From positions 45,452-109,451 of the forward strand of contig CANSQM010000004.1 in assembly GCA_947649205.1 (NCBI GenBank): DNA of 64,000 nucleotides. The letters are read 5' to 3'. Under the pieces are notes generated by a model. That model had not been told where the DNA came from. It was given only the letters and a program-made list of their open reading frames with translations, and made no database searches. This DNA is from an uncultured Enterorhabdus sp. (GTDB taxonomy: Bacteria; Actinomycetota; Coriobacteriia; Coriobacteriales; Eggerthellaceae). A program made the translations under genes and the position numbers. Below are positions 24,160-32,643 of this stretch, one piece after another. Position 1 is the first letter of the stretch. The number at the start of each line of letters is the position of its first letter.

Positions 24160-25602
24160 GTGTTGGTCACATTAAGGAAGCGTCAGTTCGCGCTGGCCCT
24201 CATAGGGCTCGTCTTCAGTTGGGTGTTTTTCCCGCCGGTCATGATGGCGGGGTTCTTTCCCGAGGCCCGGGCCTATTCCTACGCCAATGAGACCATCCTC
24301 GGCTTCTGCTTCCTGCTGTTCTTAGCCGCCGCCGTGGCCCGACGTCCCGTCGAGCGATTCATCGCCCAGCATCGTCCAGTCGTGTTGGGGCTCGTGCTTT
24401 TGGGATTGGCAGGCTATGGGGCGCTGCTTGCTGGATTCACCGTAGGGTACTCGCTGCCCCTGGCGCTGACGGCGACGTTCCTTCTGTCGGTCAGCTACGT
24501 GAGCCTCATGCTCGGCTGGATTATCCGGCTCGCCACCCTGGTTCCGCGCCAGACCATGGTGCTCCTGTTCGCTTCGGCCATTGGCTACGCTGCCCTCACC
24601 ATGGGGAACTTCCTGCCCATGGAGGGGCGCATGGCCCTCTGCGGCCTGTCGGCGGCCCTGTCGGGCATCTGCTGGTTCGCGGTCTCGAAGGTGTCGGCCG
24701 ACCACGCTCTGCCCCGGTTCAGCCACGATCTCAGCGCCTTGGGCCATGCCCCCTTCGTGCTATTGGGACTTCTCGCCGTGCTGCTCATCGGCGGCCGCAT
24801 CGTCACCGGCCTGTACTTCAACCTGGATAAGGACGTGCCCTTCGGCGAACTGCTCGCCCGCTGCGCGAGCATTGCCTGCGTCATGGCCTACTGCCTCATA
24901 TCGGCCCGGCGCGGCGCGTCGCTCGAGCAGGGCTACCGCAACACCTGGATACCAGCCGCCGGCCTGTTCCTGCTCGGCGCCATGATGATCATAGGCCTTC
25001 AGGGAGCCGCCACCTACGCCGGTCTGGGCATTGCCCACGGCGCCTTGAACTGCTTCGAGGTGCTCGCCTACCTCATCCTGTTCCAATTCGTGAAGAACGA
25101 CCGCGTCTCACCCGTCTTGGTAGTGGGGCTGGGCATGGTCGTGTTCAAGGTGCTGCCTATCGCCCTGCAGCGACTCGTGTTCCCGCGCATCATCGCCTCC
25201 CTCGGCCTGACCGAGGTGGATGTGGTGCCGGCGGTTATCCTCATGTCCATGGTCGTGCTCGTCTCCGTGCTCGCCTTCGCCAACCACCGCCTCACCGCCA
25301 GCGAGTTGCACGCCCTTGCTCAAACCGACGAATCTGAGAGCGAGCGGGAGGATGACGAGAGCGATCACCCCAGCTTCGAGGATGCCTGCGCCGCCCTGGC
25401 CGCCGAGGCGGATCTCTCGGCCCGCGAGGCGGAGATCATGGCCCTCATCGCCCATGGCAACAGCCAGAAGCACATATCGGAAGTGCTGTTCCTGGCGCTC
25501 GGCACCGTGCAATGGTACGCAAAGACCATCTACCGCAAGCTGGGCATTCACTCCAAGCAGGAGCTCATCAACCTCGTGAACGAGCGCACCGGCGGCGCCT
25601 AG
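24160..25602 (+). CDS. Membrane-bound LuxR-family regulator, module A
   Basis: The protein has 480 residues from a GTG at 24160 (GGGG upstream). About twelve hydrophobic segments occupy residues 10-375. An acidic linker (ESEREDDESDH, about 390-405) follows, then a GerE/LuxR HTH (about 415-475): LSAREAEIMALIAHGNSQKH then LGTVQWYAKTIYRKLGI. The layout matches the membrane LuxR regulators widespread in Eggerthellaceae, which sit beside reductase genes. It is divergent from the cytochrome-flavoprotein operon and probably senses its substrate in or across the membrane. The HTH has W-Y-A in place of the usual K-x-H after the TV pair. Confidence 0.9.
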   Translation: MLVTLRKRQFALALIGLVFSWVFFPPVMMAGFFPEARAYSYANETILGFCFLLFLAAAVARRPVERFIAQHRPVVLGLVLLGLAGYGALLAGFTVGYSLPLALTATFLLSVSYVSLMLGWIIRLATLVPRQTMVLLFASAIGYAALTMGNFLPMEGRMALCGLSAALSGICWFAVSKVSADHALPRFSHDLSALGHAPFVLLGLLAVLLIGGRIVTGLYFNLDKDVPFGELLARCASIACVMAYCLISARRGASLEQGYRNTWIPAAGLFLLGAMMIIGLQGAATYAGLGIAHGALNCFEVLAYLILFQFVKNDRVSPVLVVGLGMVVFKVLPIALQRLVFPRIIASLGLTEVDVVPAVILMSMVVLVSVLAFANHRLTASELHALAQTDESESEREDDESDHPSFEDACAALAAEADLSAREAEIMALIAHGNSQKHISEVLFLALGTVQWYAKTIYRKLGIHSKQELINLVNERTGGA

Positions 25603-25780
25603 GCGAAATGCTCTTCCACACGGGCCGCATCTCCGCTACCATGAAGACGGGCGCGATCGTCGTCGCAGGAACCGCACCCGATCCGCAGTCTGCGCAGCAC
25701 CGTCCCGCAGCCGCGCTGAGCGCCGCGCCTCACGTAACGACATCCCGCGCCATTCACGCATCCCGACGAAGGAGAACCCC

Positions 25781-26146
25781 ATGACCACGAGCGTTTTGTT
25801 TTTGGAATACCCGAAGTGCTCCACCTGTCAGAAGGCGAAGCGATGGCTTGACGAGCGGGGCGCGGCCTACACCGACCGCCATATCGTGGAGGACAACCCC
25901 ACGGCCGACGAGTTGCGCACCTGGCATGAGCGGAGCGGGCTGCCCCTCAAGCGCTTCTTCAATACGAGCGGCATGCTGTACCGCGAGATGGAGCTGTCGA
26001 AGAAGCTGCCCGCCCTGTCCGAGGCCGAGCAGTACGACCTGCTAGCCACCAACGGCATGCTCGTGAAGCGCCCGCTGCTGGTGACCGCCGCCACCGCCAT
26101 CCCCGGCTTCAAGGAAGCCGCCTGGGCAGAGGCCCTGGAGGCTTAG
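25781..26146 (+). CDS. ArsC/Spx-family thioredoxin-fold protein
   Basis: The protein has 121 residues, starting behind GAAGGAG. The N-terminal motif YPKCSTCQKAKRWL gives a CxxC redox site at residues 13-16. The C-terminal VKRPLLVT has the arginine conserved in ArsC-like proteins. The length and CSTC motif fit the YffB/Spx-like branch annotated as ArsC-family reductase. A role in thiol stress or as an arsenate-reductase-like enzyme is possible; no ars genes are adjacent. A short hairpin follows the stop. Confidence 0.88.
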   Translation: MTTSVLFLEYPKCSTCQKAKRWLDERGAAYTDRHIVEDNPTADELRTWHERSGLPLKRFFNTSGMLYREMELSKKLPALSEAEQYDLLATNGMLVKRPLLVTAATAIPGFKEAAWAEALEA

Positions 26147-26151
26147 GCCGC

Positions 26152-26168
26152 GAGCGCGTTTCGCGCTC
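26152..26168 (+). terminator. Short GC hairpin after the ArsC-like gene
   Basis: GAGCGCG-TTT-CGCGCTC, 7-bp perfect arms, 5 bp after the stop codon. No T-run follows, so termination is uncertain. Confidence 0.5.
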
Positions 26169-26173
26169 CACTT

Positions 26174-26209
26174 CAACGAAAACTCAAATCGCCCAGGCTG
26201 GGAAGACCC
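26174..26209. repeat. 36-bp direct repeat, copy 1
   Basis: It begins CAACGAAAACTCAAATCGCC and matches 29835-29870 in 34 of 36 positions, in the same orientation. This copy lies just past the stop of the DUF4143 ATPase gene; copy 2 overlaps the 3' coding end of the other DUF4143 gene. Confidence 0.8.
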
Positions 26210-26215
26210 GTCAGC

Positions 26216-27370
26216 TCACGCCAAATCAGCAAAAGACCTGACCACACCATGACGGGTCTTCAGCGTGTCGGTGCCTGAGTAAACGACTTCACGGGCCTCC
26301 GGAAGAACGCCAAGTACATCACCGAGCACATCAAGCGTTGCGAAAAACTTGGGGCTGTAAGTGGCCGAGGCCTTAATCTCAATGGCCCGTTGAATTGAAC
26401 CGCCCTTTTCAACAATCACATCGATCTCGCGACCAGAAGAATCCCGCCAAAAATAGATGCTGGGAATCTTCCCCTGGGCATAGACCCCCTTCAACAACTC
26501 GGAAACCACAGCGTTTTCAAAAAGCGTCCCTTTGAAATAACTTGTCAAAAACTGCTCAGAGGTCTCAATCCCCAACAAGGAGCAGGCGAGACCGGTGTCG
26601 GCGAAATAGAGCTTCGGCGTTTTCACGAGTCGTTTGCCGAAATTGCGATGATAGGGGTGTAGCAGATGAATGATGAAGCTCTGCTCCAACACCGAAAGCC
26701 AATCCTTCGCCGTGCGCACGTTAATACCGCACTCCGTTGCGAGAGACTGAATGTTCACGAGGTTGCCAATACGCGATGCGCATAAGGCGATGAAACGGTT
26801 GAATTCTGTGAGTTTAACAACTCCGAGCTCACGACGGACATCGCGATCCAAATAGGTTTGAATATAGCTTGGGAAGTACTCGTCAGGATTCAACGCTACA
26901 TCATACAGACGCGGATAGCCGCCCTTCACCACCCACTCCTCAACAGTCGGCGGCTGGCCGCCCGTCCCTCTCACTTCGCCATAGGACAAGGGTGGCAGAT
27001 GCCGCACGGCAACACGACCCGCGAGAGATTGAGATATTGCCTCCATAAGAAGAAAGTTCTGAGAGCCGGAGATGATGTACTGTCCCGGTGCCCCCGATTC
27101 GTCCACCTTTCCTTGAAGATAGGAAAAAAGCTCCGGAACCCGTTGAGCCTCGTCGAAGATGGCATGGGAGTCGTACAGCGAGAGAAAGGAGCGCGGATCG
27201 TCTTGAGCCAACGCGCGAGCATCAGGATCCTCGAGCGAGACGTAGGCGTATTCGGGAAACTCGTACCGCAAGAGCGTAGTCTTGCCACTTTGACGGGGGC
27301 CCGTAAGCGATACCAGGGGAAACTGCCTCAGATTGCGTCGCAACGTCGCAGAAATTGATCGCGGGATCAT
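26216..27370 (-). CDS. DUF4143-type AAA ATPase with C-terminal nuclease-like domain (copy 1)
   Basis: The protein has 384 residues from the ATG at 27370; a start at 27397 would add nine residues. Walker A is GPRQSGKTT (24-32), Walker B AIFDEAQ (about 70-76), and sensor 1 IISGSQNFLL. A winged helix (LATECGINVRTAKDWLSVLE) precedes the DUF4143 region, which ends with REIDVIVEKGG...AIEIKAS, a PD-(D/E)xK-like strand pattern. Such ATPases are common in anaerobes and archaea; their biological role is unsettled. Three 23-bp-spaced iterons lie upstream. Two homologues are in the window (29845-31113, 61390-62760). Confidence 0.85.
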   Translation of the reverse strand: MIPRSISATLRRNLRQFPLVSLTGPRQSGKTTLLRYEFPEYAYVSLEDPDARALAQDDPRSFLSLYDSHAIFDEAQRVPELFSYLQGKVDESGAPGQYIISGSQNFLLMEAISQSLAGRVAVRHLPPLSYGEVRGTGGQPPTVEEWVVKGGYPRLYDVALNPDEYFPSYIQTYLDRDVRRELGVVKLTEFNRFIALCASRIGNLVNIQSLATECGINVRTAKDWLSVLEQSFIIHLLHPYHRNFGKRLVKTPKLYFADTGLACSLLGIETSEQFLTSYFKGTLFENAVVSELLKGVYAQGKIPSIYFWRDSSGREIDVIVEKGGSIQRAIEIKASATYSPKFFATLDVLGDVLGVLPEAREVVYSGTDTLKTRHGVVRSFADLA

Positions 27371-27427
27371 AGCATCACCTAGCTCTTCGAAGAACACAGA
27401 CTTTGTCGCGATGGACCATGCTGATAG

Positions 27428-27496
27428 ACTACCAGAATATTCGATACCTTACTACAAGATTATCCGTCCTATGACTACCAGATTAGCGCAAATAAC
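27428..27496. repeat. Three 23-bp iterons upstream of a DUF4143 ATPase
   Basis: ACTACCAGAATA (27428), ACTACAAGATTA (27451) and ACTACCAGATTA (27474) start exactly 23 bp apart, about two helical turns. They lie 58-126 bp upstream of the ATPase start on the minus strand. The surrounding sequence is AT-richer than average. Confidence 0.7.
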
Positions 27497-27559
27497 TCCC
27501 GCATCGGAGCAATACAAATCCACGACAAAGCCTGACTGTGACGAGGCCACAGCGAGCCT

Positions 27560-28138
27560 CTACACAGGGTAATCACCCAAAAGCTCCTGCAATTCCTGAC
27601 GGTTGGCCACGCCGACCTTTCGATAGATATGGCGCGAGTGAGTTTTCATGGTCGACTCCGCTACATACAACTCGGAGGCGATGCGGGAAAACGTATAGCC
27701 GCGCATCATGAACAGCAGAATCTCCTCCTCGCGACGGGTGAGGCCATAGCGCTTCGCCACTTTTGCGCATCGCCGCGCCTCTCGCTCCTCCTCCGCCAAG
27801 ACCGAAATTGCCGTGTCTGCCGCCCCTTCTCGCGGCATCACGCCCCAGGTGGTCTCGAAGTCGCGATCCGAAACCAACAGCATGGAAAGGGCCACCAGCA
27901 CCACGACAAGGACGGCGACGGCAGCAGCGGTAGCCTCCTCTGGCACGGCGAGTAGCGACGCGCCCTCGGGAAGCACGGCGCCCAAAAACGAGCCGGCGGT
28001 CAACGCCGCTTGGGTGATGCCAAACAGCCAGAGCGCATTCACACCATAGCGAAACGCGATGGCGCAAAACACCGTCGCTATGAAAATGGAAAACAACGTA
28101 AACGCCGCATTGGAACAGAAAGCGGCCGCCACCGACAC
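27560..28138 (-). pseudogene. 5'-truncated membrane LuxR regulator, module B
   Basis: About 193 C-terminal residues of a membrane LuxR protein remain: four hydrophobic segments (from FCSNAAFTLFSIFIATVFC) and a full HTH, LTRREEEILLFMMRGYTFSR then ESTMKTHSRHIYRKVGV. Family members in this window have 474-480 residues, so about 285 are missing. The frame stays open upstream only by running through the antisense strand of the flavoprotein remnant, which is not regulator sequence (hydrophilic, no membrane segments). The break is near 28138-28145, where the divergent partner gene is also cut. No start or promoter is left. Confidence 0.85.
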
Positions 28139-28144
28139 GCCCGT

Positions 28145-29545
28145 TCCTCCCAGTTCGCCGCCTTCAACACCGACAATGCGCGCATGATGGGCATTGAGGA
28201 CGTCGATACCACCGAGCTGGTGAACGAGATGATGATCCAATGCGGCCATCGCGCCGACTTCCGCGTACTCAAGCGCTGGGCCGACCATTGCGGCGAGGCC
28301 TTCGACTAGTACGCCGGCGCCTACGACGGCCTTCTGTGGGAGGTGCCCGGCGGCGATAAGCTCGATCAGGAAACCCAGTACTACGTGGGGAACAACAACA
28401 TCTATGCGCCCTATCGCTACGGCGTCGACCATGAGCGCGTGTTCACGGGAACCCTCTCGTTCCGCACTCCCGAAAAGGGCCACAAGCCCATCATGATGGC
28501 CAATTTCCAGAAGGCCTTAGATACGGGCAATGTCGAGGCCATTTTCAACGCTCGCGCCCGCCAACTGGTAAAAGATGACGCGGGACGCATTGTCGGCGTC
28601 ATCTTCGAGGACGTGACCACGGGCGAATATACCCAGGTTAACGGTACACGCGGCGTGGTATTGGCCACCGGCGGCTACGTGCGCAATGACGAGCTTTTGG
28701 CCCACTATATGCCGTGGATCTACAACCTGAAGGAGAAGTTCACCTTCACCTACCCCCATGCTGACGTGAATGGCGAATACAGCGATCAGGGCGATGGCAT
28801 GCTCATGGGGCACTGGGCCGGCGGCCACATCGAAGAAGGGCCGCACTGCGCCATGGCCCACGGCGATCTGGGCAAGATGGGCGTGGCGGCATTCCTGCAA
28901 CTCAACGCCAACGGTGAGCGCTATATCAACGAAGACCTCACCAACGACCACTTCGGTTCGGCCGTGCTGCGCCAGCCCGGCACCCTGGTCTACCAGATTT
29001 TCGATGGCGACTTCGCCGAGCAGGCGACCCACATGCAGTCGGGTTTGGGCTCTTATACCAAACTCGCACCTGAAGTCGTGGAATCGGTGGACGAGTGGAC
29101 CTCGGCCAAAGGTGATACCCTTGATGAGCTAATCGCCAACCTGGGGGTTGACGAGACCGTCGCCGCCACGATGAAGGCCGAGATCGAGCGTTACAACGAG
29201 CTGGCCGAAGCGGGCAGCGATGAAGACTTCGGCAAAACCGCCGAGCGTATGTTCGCCCTGAAGAAGGCGCCGTTCTACGCTATCAAGTGGGAGGTCACGG
29301 ACGGTGAGGGTGGCGATCTGCACGATTCTCTGCGCTGCCTGGTGACCATGAGCGGTCTTTCTACGAATAAGAACGCCCAGGTTCTCGATGAGAACTTCAA
29401 CGTGCTGCCCGGATTGTATGCCATCGGCAACACCCAGGGCGGCCGTTTCCTCGGCGATTACCCGGCCACTCTGGCAGGGGCGAGCCATTCCATCGCTATG
29501 ACCTACGGTTACCTGACCGGCAAGTTCATCGCAGGCAACGCCTAA
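28145..29545 (+). pseudogene. 5'-truncated fumarate-reductase-family flavoprotein with nonsense codon, module B
   Basis: The frame can be read from about 28145 (SQFAAFNTDNARMMGIEDVD) to the TAA at 29543-29545, about 466 codons. The Tat signal and N-terminal FAD loop are absent. An in-frame TAG (28307-28309) follows GEAFD where relatives commonly have an aromatic residue; TGG to TAG is a one-base change. Downstream the sequence is well preserved: GERYINEDLTNDHFGS in the capping domain and ALYAIGNTQGG-like FAD contacts near the C-terminus. A frame from the ATG at 28343 remains open but has no ribosome site and cannot bind FAD normally. It was probably once divergent from the LuxR fragment. Confidence 0.88.
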
Positions 29546-29610
29546 ACGCCATTCCCGCTGTCGGCCGGCCTGCCAGCTTCCCTCCCCTCGCAGGCCGCCG
29601 GCCTATTGAG

Positions 29611-29639
29611 CCGAGAGCCCACCCTGCGCGGGCTCTCGG
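29611..29639 (+). terminator. Terminator after the module B flavoprotein remnant
   Basis: CCGAGAGCCC (29611-29620) and GGGCTCTCGG (29630-29639), 10-bp perfect arms, followed by CGTTTC. Confidence 0.75.
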
Positions 29640-29834
29640 CGTTTCACGAGCGGAGCGCCCCCCTCGGGGCCATAGAGCCCACTGCGGACGCAGTGCCCCA
29701 TTCCTGAGGAGCCTCCTGCCCCCGCTCGGGCGAAACTCCGATAGGATCCTGTTAGCGCCCCTCGCTACAATGACCAGGCAAAACCAGCTGCAGCAACTGA
29801 TGGTGCCGGGACGGCAGGACTCGGGTGCCCTCCC

Positions 29835-29870
29835 CAACGAAAACTCAAATCGCCCAGGCGGGGAAGGCCC
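29835..29870. repeat. 36-bp direct repeat, copy 2
   Basis: It matches 26174-26209 in 34 of 36 bases. Here it includes the last codons (AFPAWAI) and stop of the DUF4143 gene at 29845-31113. Confidence 0.8.
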
Positions 29871-31113
29871 AGGCGCGCTCGTTCACGGGGAACGTGTCGT
29901 CGGCCATACACACAAGCGACCCCGTTCCCACCTCGCGCTTGAACGAGGTCAACGCTGAATCAGCCGGAACTTTCGCGGCATCGAGGACCGAGAACGCGCG
30001 AACGTCTTTCGCCTGCGGCATCGCCGACTTCTTCACCTCAATGGGGAACAAGCACCCGTCGCGCTCGAGAAGCAGATCAATCTCCTGCCTGTCATTGGTC
30101 TTGAAGAAGAAAAGCGGTGCAGTCATACCGTTGTTGCAGTAGCTTTTGTATATCTCCCCGAACACGAACGACTCGAACACGAGGCCCCCCATCGCTCCTG
30201 TTTCCAGGGACCGCGCGCTACTCCATCCGGCGAGGTGAGCCGCCAGCCCTGTGTCGGTGAAATGCATGACGGGCTGCTTGCTCAACCGCTTGATAAGGTT
30301 GTTCGCGTAAGGTTCCACGATTTTGACCAGATAAGAACTCACGAGGAGGGAGAGCCACGCCTTGGCCGTCTTCTGGTCGATATCGGCGATGCGCGCCAAC
30401 TCGGCATACACCACCGGCTTCGAAGTAAGCGACGCGCAGGCGGCCATAAAGCGCCGGAATTTCAGCTCGTCGGCCACTTGAGACAGATCGCGAATATCGC
30501 GCATGAGGTAGGTGTCGATGTAGGAATCGTAAGCGGCGGCACGCATGTCGAGCGGAAGAGTGCAAATGCCTGGGAAAGAGCCGGCACTGATGCGGTCGAA
30601 CACCTCAGTCACCGTTCGCTCAGGCATGGCCTTTACGCGCTCGGTGAAGTAGTCGGGCGACGGAAGGAAAGGGGCCGAGGGACGGCCTTGAAGTTCCGCA
30701 TCCGACAGCCCCAGCATCTCGATGATGCCCGCGCGCCCCGCCAGAGATTCGGAAACGTGGCGCATGAGGTGGAAGGGCTGCGATCCCGTGAGCCAAAACC
30801 CCCCGTTCTCACTTGCGTTATCGGCGGCGATCTTGATGAACGGCAGCAGCTCGGGGGCGTATTGAATCTCATCGATGAGGACGGGAGGCTCGTAGCGTTG
30901 CAAGAAGAGCGCTGGATCCTCTCTCGCCAACTGGCGCACGGCGGTGTTGTCCAGCGTCACGTAGTTGCGCCTGCGACCAGCGATCTCGTCCTCTTCCATA
31001 AGGTGGCGAAGCATTGTCGTCTTCCCAACCTGGCGCGGACCGGTGACGACGACGACTTTGAAAAAGTCGGAGTAGCGGCGAACGACAGATTCAAGGGCAC
31101 GAGGGATGTACAT
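29845..31113 (-). CDS. DUF4143-type AAA ATPase with C-terminal nuclease-like domain (copy 2)
   Basis: The protein has 422 residues from the ATG at 31113, chosen because GAGAGGA lies 5 bases upstream; a longer frame to 31263 would read through the palindrome. Walker A is GPRQVGKTT (25-33), Walker B PVLIDEIQY, and sensor FWLTGSQPFHL. A winged helix (ELARIADIDQKTAKAWLSLL) and a C-terminal QEIDLLLERDG...PIEVKKS pattern follow, as in copy 1. The start region sits beside a 41-bp near-perfect palindrome that includes the ribosome site. The function is unknown; homologues are fairly divergent, so this is not a recent duplication. Confidence 0.85.
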   Translation of the reverse strand: MYIPRALESVVRRYSDFFKVVVVTGPRQVGKTTMLRHLMEEDEIAGRRRNYVTLDNTAVRQLAREDPALFLQRYEPPVLIDEIQYAPELLPFIKIAADNASENGGFWLTGSQPFHLMRHVSESLAGRAGIIEMLGLSDAELQGRPSAPFLPSPDYFTERVKAMPERTVTEVFDRISAGSFPGICTLPLDMRAAAYDSYIDTYLMRDIRDLSQVADELKFRRFMAACASLTSKPVVYAELARIADIDQKTAKAWLSLLVSSYLVKIVEPYANNLIKRLSKQPVMHFTDTGLAAHLAGWSSARSLETGAMGGLVFESFVFGEIYKSYCNNGMTAPLFFFKTNDRQEIDLLLERDGCLFPIEVKKSAMPQAKDVRAFSVLDAAKVPADSALTSFKREVGTGSLVCMADDTFPVNERAWAFPAWAI

Positions 31114-31117
31114 GAAA

Positions 31118-31158
31118 ATCCTCTCAAATCTGGAATATAATTCCATTTTTGAGAGGAT
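31118..31158. promoter_or_regulatory. 41-bp nested palindrome covering the ribosome site of a DUF4143 ATPase
   Basis: Outer arms ATCCTCTCAAA (31118-31128) and TTTGAGAGGAT (31148-31158) are perfect. Inner arms TGGAAT (31131-31136) and ATTCCA (31140-31145) flank ATA. Only one base pair breaks the symmetry. The left arm supplies the GAGAGGA ribosome site on the minus strand, so an mRNA hairpin would hide it; as DNA it could be a double operator. Confidence 0.8.
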
Positions 31159-31311
31159 TATAACAGATTGACCCTTGCTGCGAACAGGTTTCCCGGAATG
31201 CATCGGGGGAGTCCTTATCTGCCTTCGAGGCACATTTGAACGTGCCGGGAAATCTCGCGGCACTCCCTTGGGTGTTCTGAGGCGCCTCGGTCGGCCGAAG
31301 ATGGCTAGCAG

Positions 31312-31557
31312 CTAGGAAATCGTCGGAGGTTCGGGAGGTGTCGGGGCTGCGGGAATGCCGCAGGTATCGCCGGGTATTCCGGGAAAGCGCAACAGGTCCG
31401 CCACGGCCTGCCAGCTGGGATTCTCGAGGCCGGCTACGGTGAGGCCGACGATAGCCGTGCCCACCGTGAGGATGACGGCCCCGACCGCAATGCAGGCCAC
31501 GGCCACCAGGTGGACGTTCTTCCACGTCAGCCAGGGGAATTTCTCGCTAAGATTCAT
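31312..31557 (-). CDS. Small membrane protein of the PadR operon
   Basis: The protein has 81 residues from the ATG at 31557, overlapping the upstream gene by 11 bp. One long hydrophobic segment (VHLVAVACIAVGAVILTVGT, about 14-40) and a Pro-rich C-terminus are visible. I do not recognise a family. It is the third gene of the operon PadR, HAAS-domain protein, small membrane protein. Confidence 0.6.
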   Translation of the reverse strand: MNLSEKFPWLTWKNVHLVAVACIAVGAVILTVGTAIVGLTVAGLENPSWQAVADLLRFPGIPGDTCGIPAAPTPPEPPTIS

Positions 31558-32182
31558 GGACGGGCTCCTTTCCGACAAACGCAGCTGCACCCTCTTCTTT
31601 CACCTTCACGAAAGGCTCCTTGGCCTTCGCGATCCACTGGCGTGACACCTGCATGAGCGTTTTGCTGGCCGCCACGGCCCCGTGCAAGCAGAACAGCCCC
31701 AGGCCGAAGCAGAGAAGGCCCGATCCCAGCTCGAACACACCATAGGCCGGCTGCCCCATGACTAACGCCCACAGGCACACGCCGATGCCGAGCGGACCGC
31801 CGGCCAGCAATCCCGCCGCCAACAGCCACAACCCCAGGATGAGGCACCAGATGGTCAGCAGCCCCGCCAGCACCAGCATACCGGCAGCTAGCAGCAGCGT
31901 GAGCCACAGAGGCGACCCCAGAATGACGAGCGTCCAGTACAACGCGCGGTTCTTCTGCTTGGTGCGCACCACCGTCCGCGGCACCACAGGCAAATCGGCG
32001 ATGATGGCCCGCGCGGCGGTCTTCGGGTCGTCCAGCTGGGCTGTGGCCTCTTCCTCGGTGAGGCCGTCGGCGACGCGATCGTCGATCATCTCGGTGTAGA
32101 AGGCCACCGACTCCTCGATTTCGCTCTCGGGCAGGCAGGCCAGGGCTGCCCGCAACGAGGCGAGATATTCCTGCTTGTTCAT
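31547..32182 (-). CDS. HAAS/DUF1700-type membrane protein
   Basis: The protein has 211 residues. The N-terminal helical domain (MNKQEYLASLRAALACLPES then AFYTEMIDDRVADGLTEEEA) is the HAAS domain, nearly always encoded after a PadR regulator. Four hydrophobic segments follow between about residues 80 and 180, then a charged tail. The gene overlaps padR by 4 bp and the next gene by 11 bp. The known gene neighbourhood suggests a role in envelope stress or membrane signalling under PadR control; no activity is established. Confidence 0.85.
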   Translation of the reverse strand: MNKQEYLASLRAALACLPESEIEESVAFYTEMIDDRVADGLTEEEATAQLDDPKTAARAIIADLPVVPRTVVRTKQKNRALYWTLVILGSPLWLTLLLAAGMLVLAGLLTIWCLILGLWLLAAGLLAGGPLGIGVCLWALVMGQPAYGVFELGSGLLCFGLGLFCLHGAVAASKTLMQVSRQWIAKAKEPFVKVKEEGAAAFVGKEPVHES

Positions 32183-32604
32183 GATGCAGCTCCTTCAGTT
32201 CGGAGGGTTTTCGTCGATGGCGCAGCAGCCGGGGCAGCTGGGACGGTCGCTGCTGGCGCAGCAGCCGCAGGCGCGACCGTCGCAGACGCGCCACCGACCG
32301 CGGCTTCCCGCACAAAGCGATAGATGGCCTCCACCTCGTTCCACTCCTCCACAAAGGCCTCCACGCGGGCGCGGCCCTCCTTCGTGACGCGATAGTACTT
32401 GCGCAGCCGCCCGTTGTGCTCGGCGGAGCGCACGGCAATGCAGCCCGCGCCCTCCAGCCGCTTGAGCAGCGGATACAGCGTCGACTCCGTGAGGCCCAGC
32501 GACGGCGGCACGTCTTTGATGATCTGGTAACCGTAGGATTCCCCCCGGCTCAGCACCGCCAACACGCAGGCCTCCAGAAACCCACGCTTCATTTGAGCGT
32601 CCAC
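32179..32604 (-). CDS. PadR-family transcriptional regulator
   Basis: The protein has 141 residues from the GTG at 32604 (AAAGGAGG a few bases upstream); an ATG at 32607 sits too close to the ribosome site. The winged HTH is MKRGFLEACVLAVLSRGESY then GLTESTLYPLLKRLEGAGCI, typical of PadR. The last 40 residues are an Ala/Pro/Thr-rich tail unusual for the family. A perfect 8-bp-arm palindrome (32623-32643) just upstream fits autorepression. Confidence 0.9.
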   Translation of the reverse strand: MDAQMKRGFLEACVLAVLSRGESYGYQIIKDVPPSLGLTESTLYPLLKRLEGAGCIAVRSAEHNGRLRKYYRVTKEGRARVEAFVEEWNEVEAIYRFVREAAVGGASATVAPAAAAPAATVPAAPAAAPSTKTLRTEGAAS

Positions 32605-32622
32605 CATACCTCCTTTCGCATG

Positions 32623-32643
32623 ATACTATGTATTGCATAGTAT
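32623..32643. promoter_or_regulatory. PadR operator palindrome
   Basis: ATACTATG-TATTG-CATAGTAT, perfect 8-bp arms, 19 bp before the padR start. It resembles the ATAC-N-GTAT sites known for PadR proteins. Confidence 0.8.

Noticed and set aside
27560..28483. Full 307-residue LuxR-like frame as an intact gene
   Set aside because: The first 110 or so residues come from the antisense of the flavoprotein remnant and are not regulator-like; only the part below about 28138 is real LuxR sequence.
28343..29545. 400-residue flavoprotein as an intact gene
   Set aside because: It lacks the Tat signal and N-terminal FAD loop, has no ribosome site, and recognisable coding sequence extends upstream through an in-frame TAG.
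29546..29844. Possible small gene with a TACAAT promoter at about 29766
   Set aside because: The frame beginning at 29770 has no ribosome site and runs antisense into the DUF4143 gene; only a terminator is supported here.
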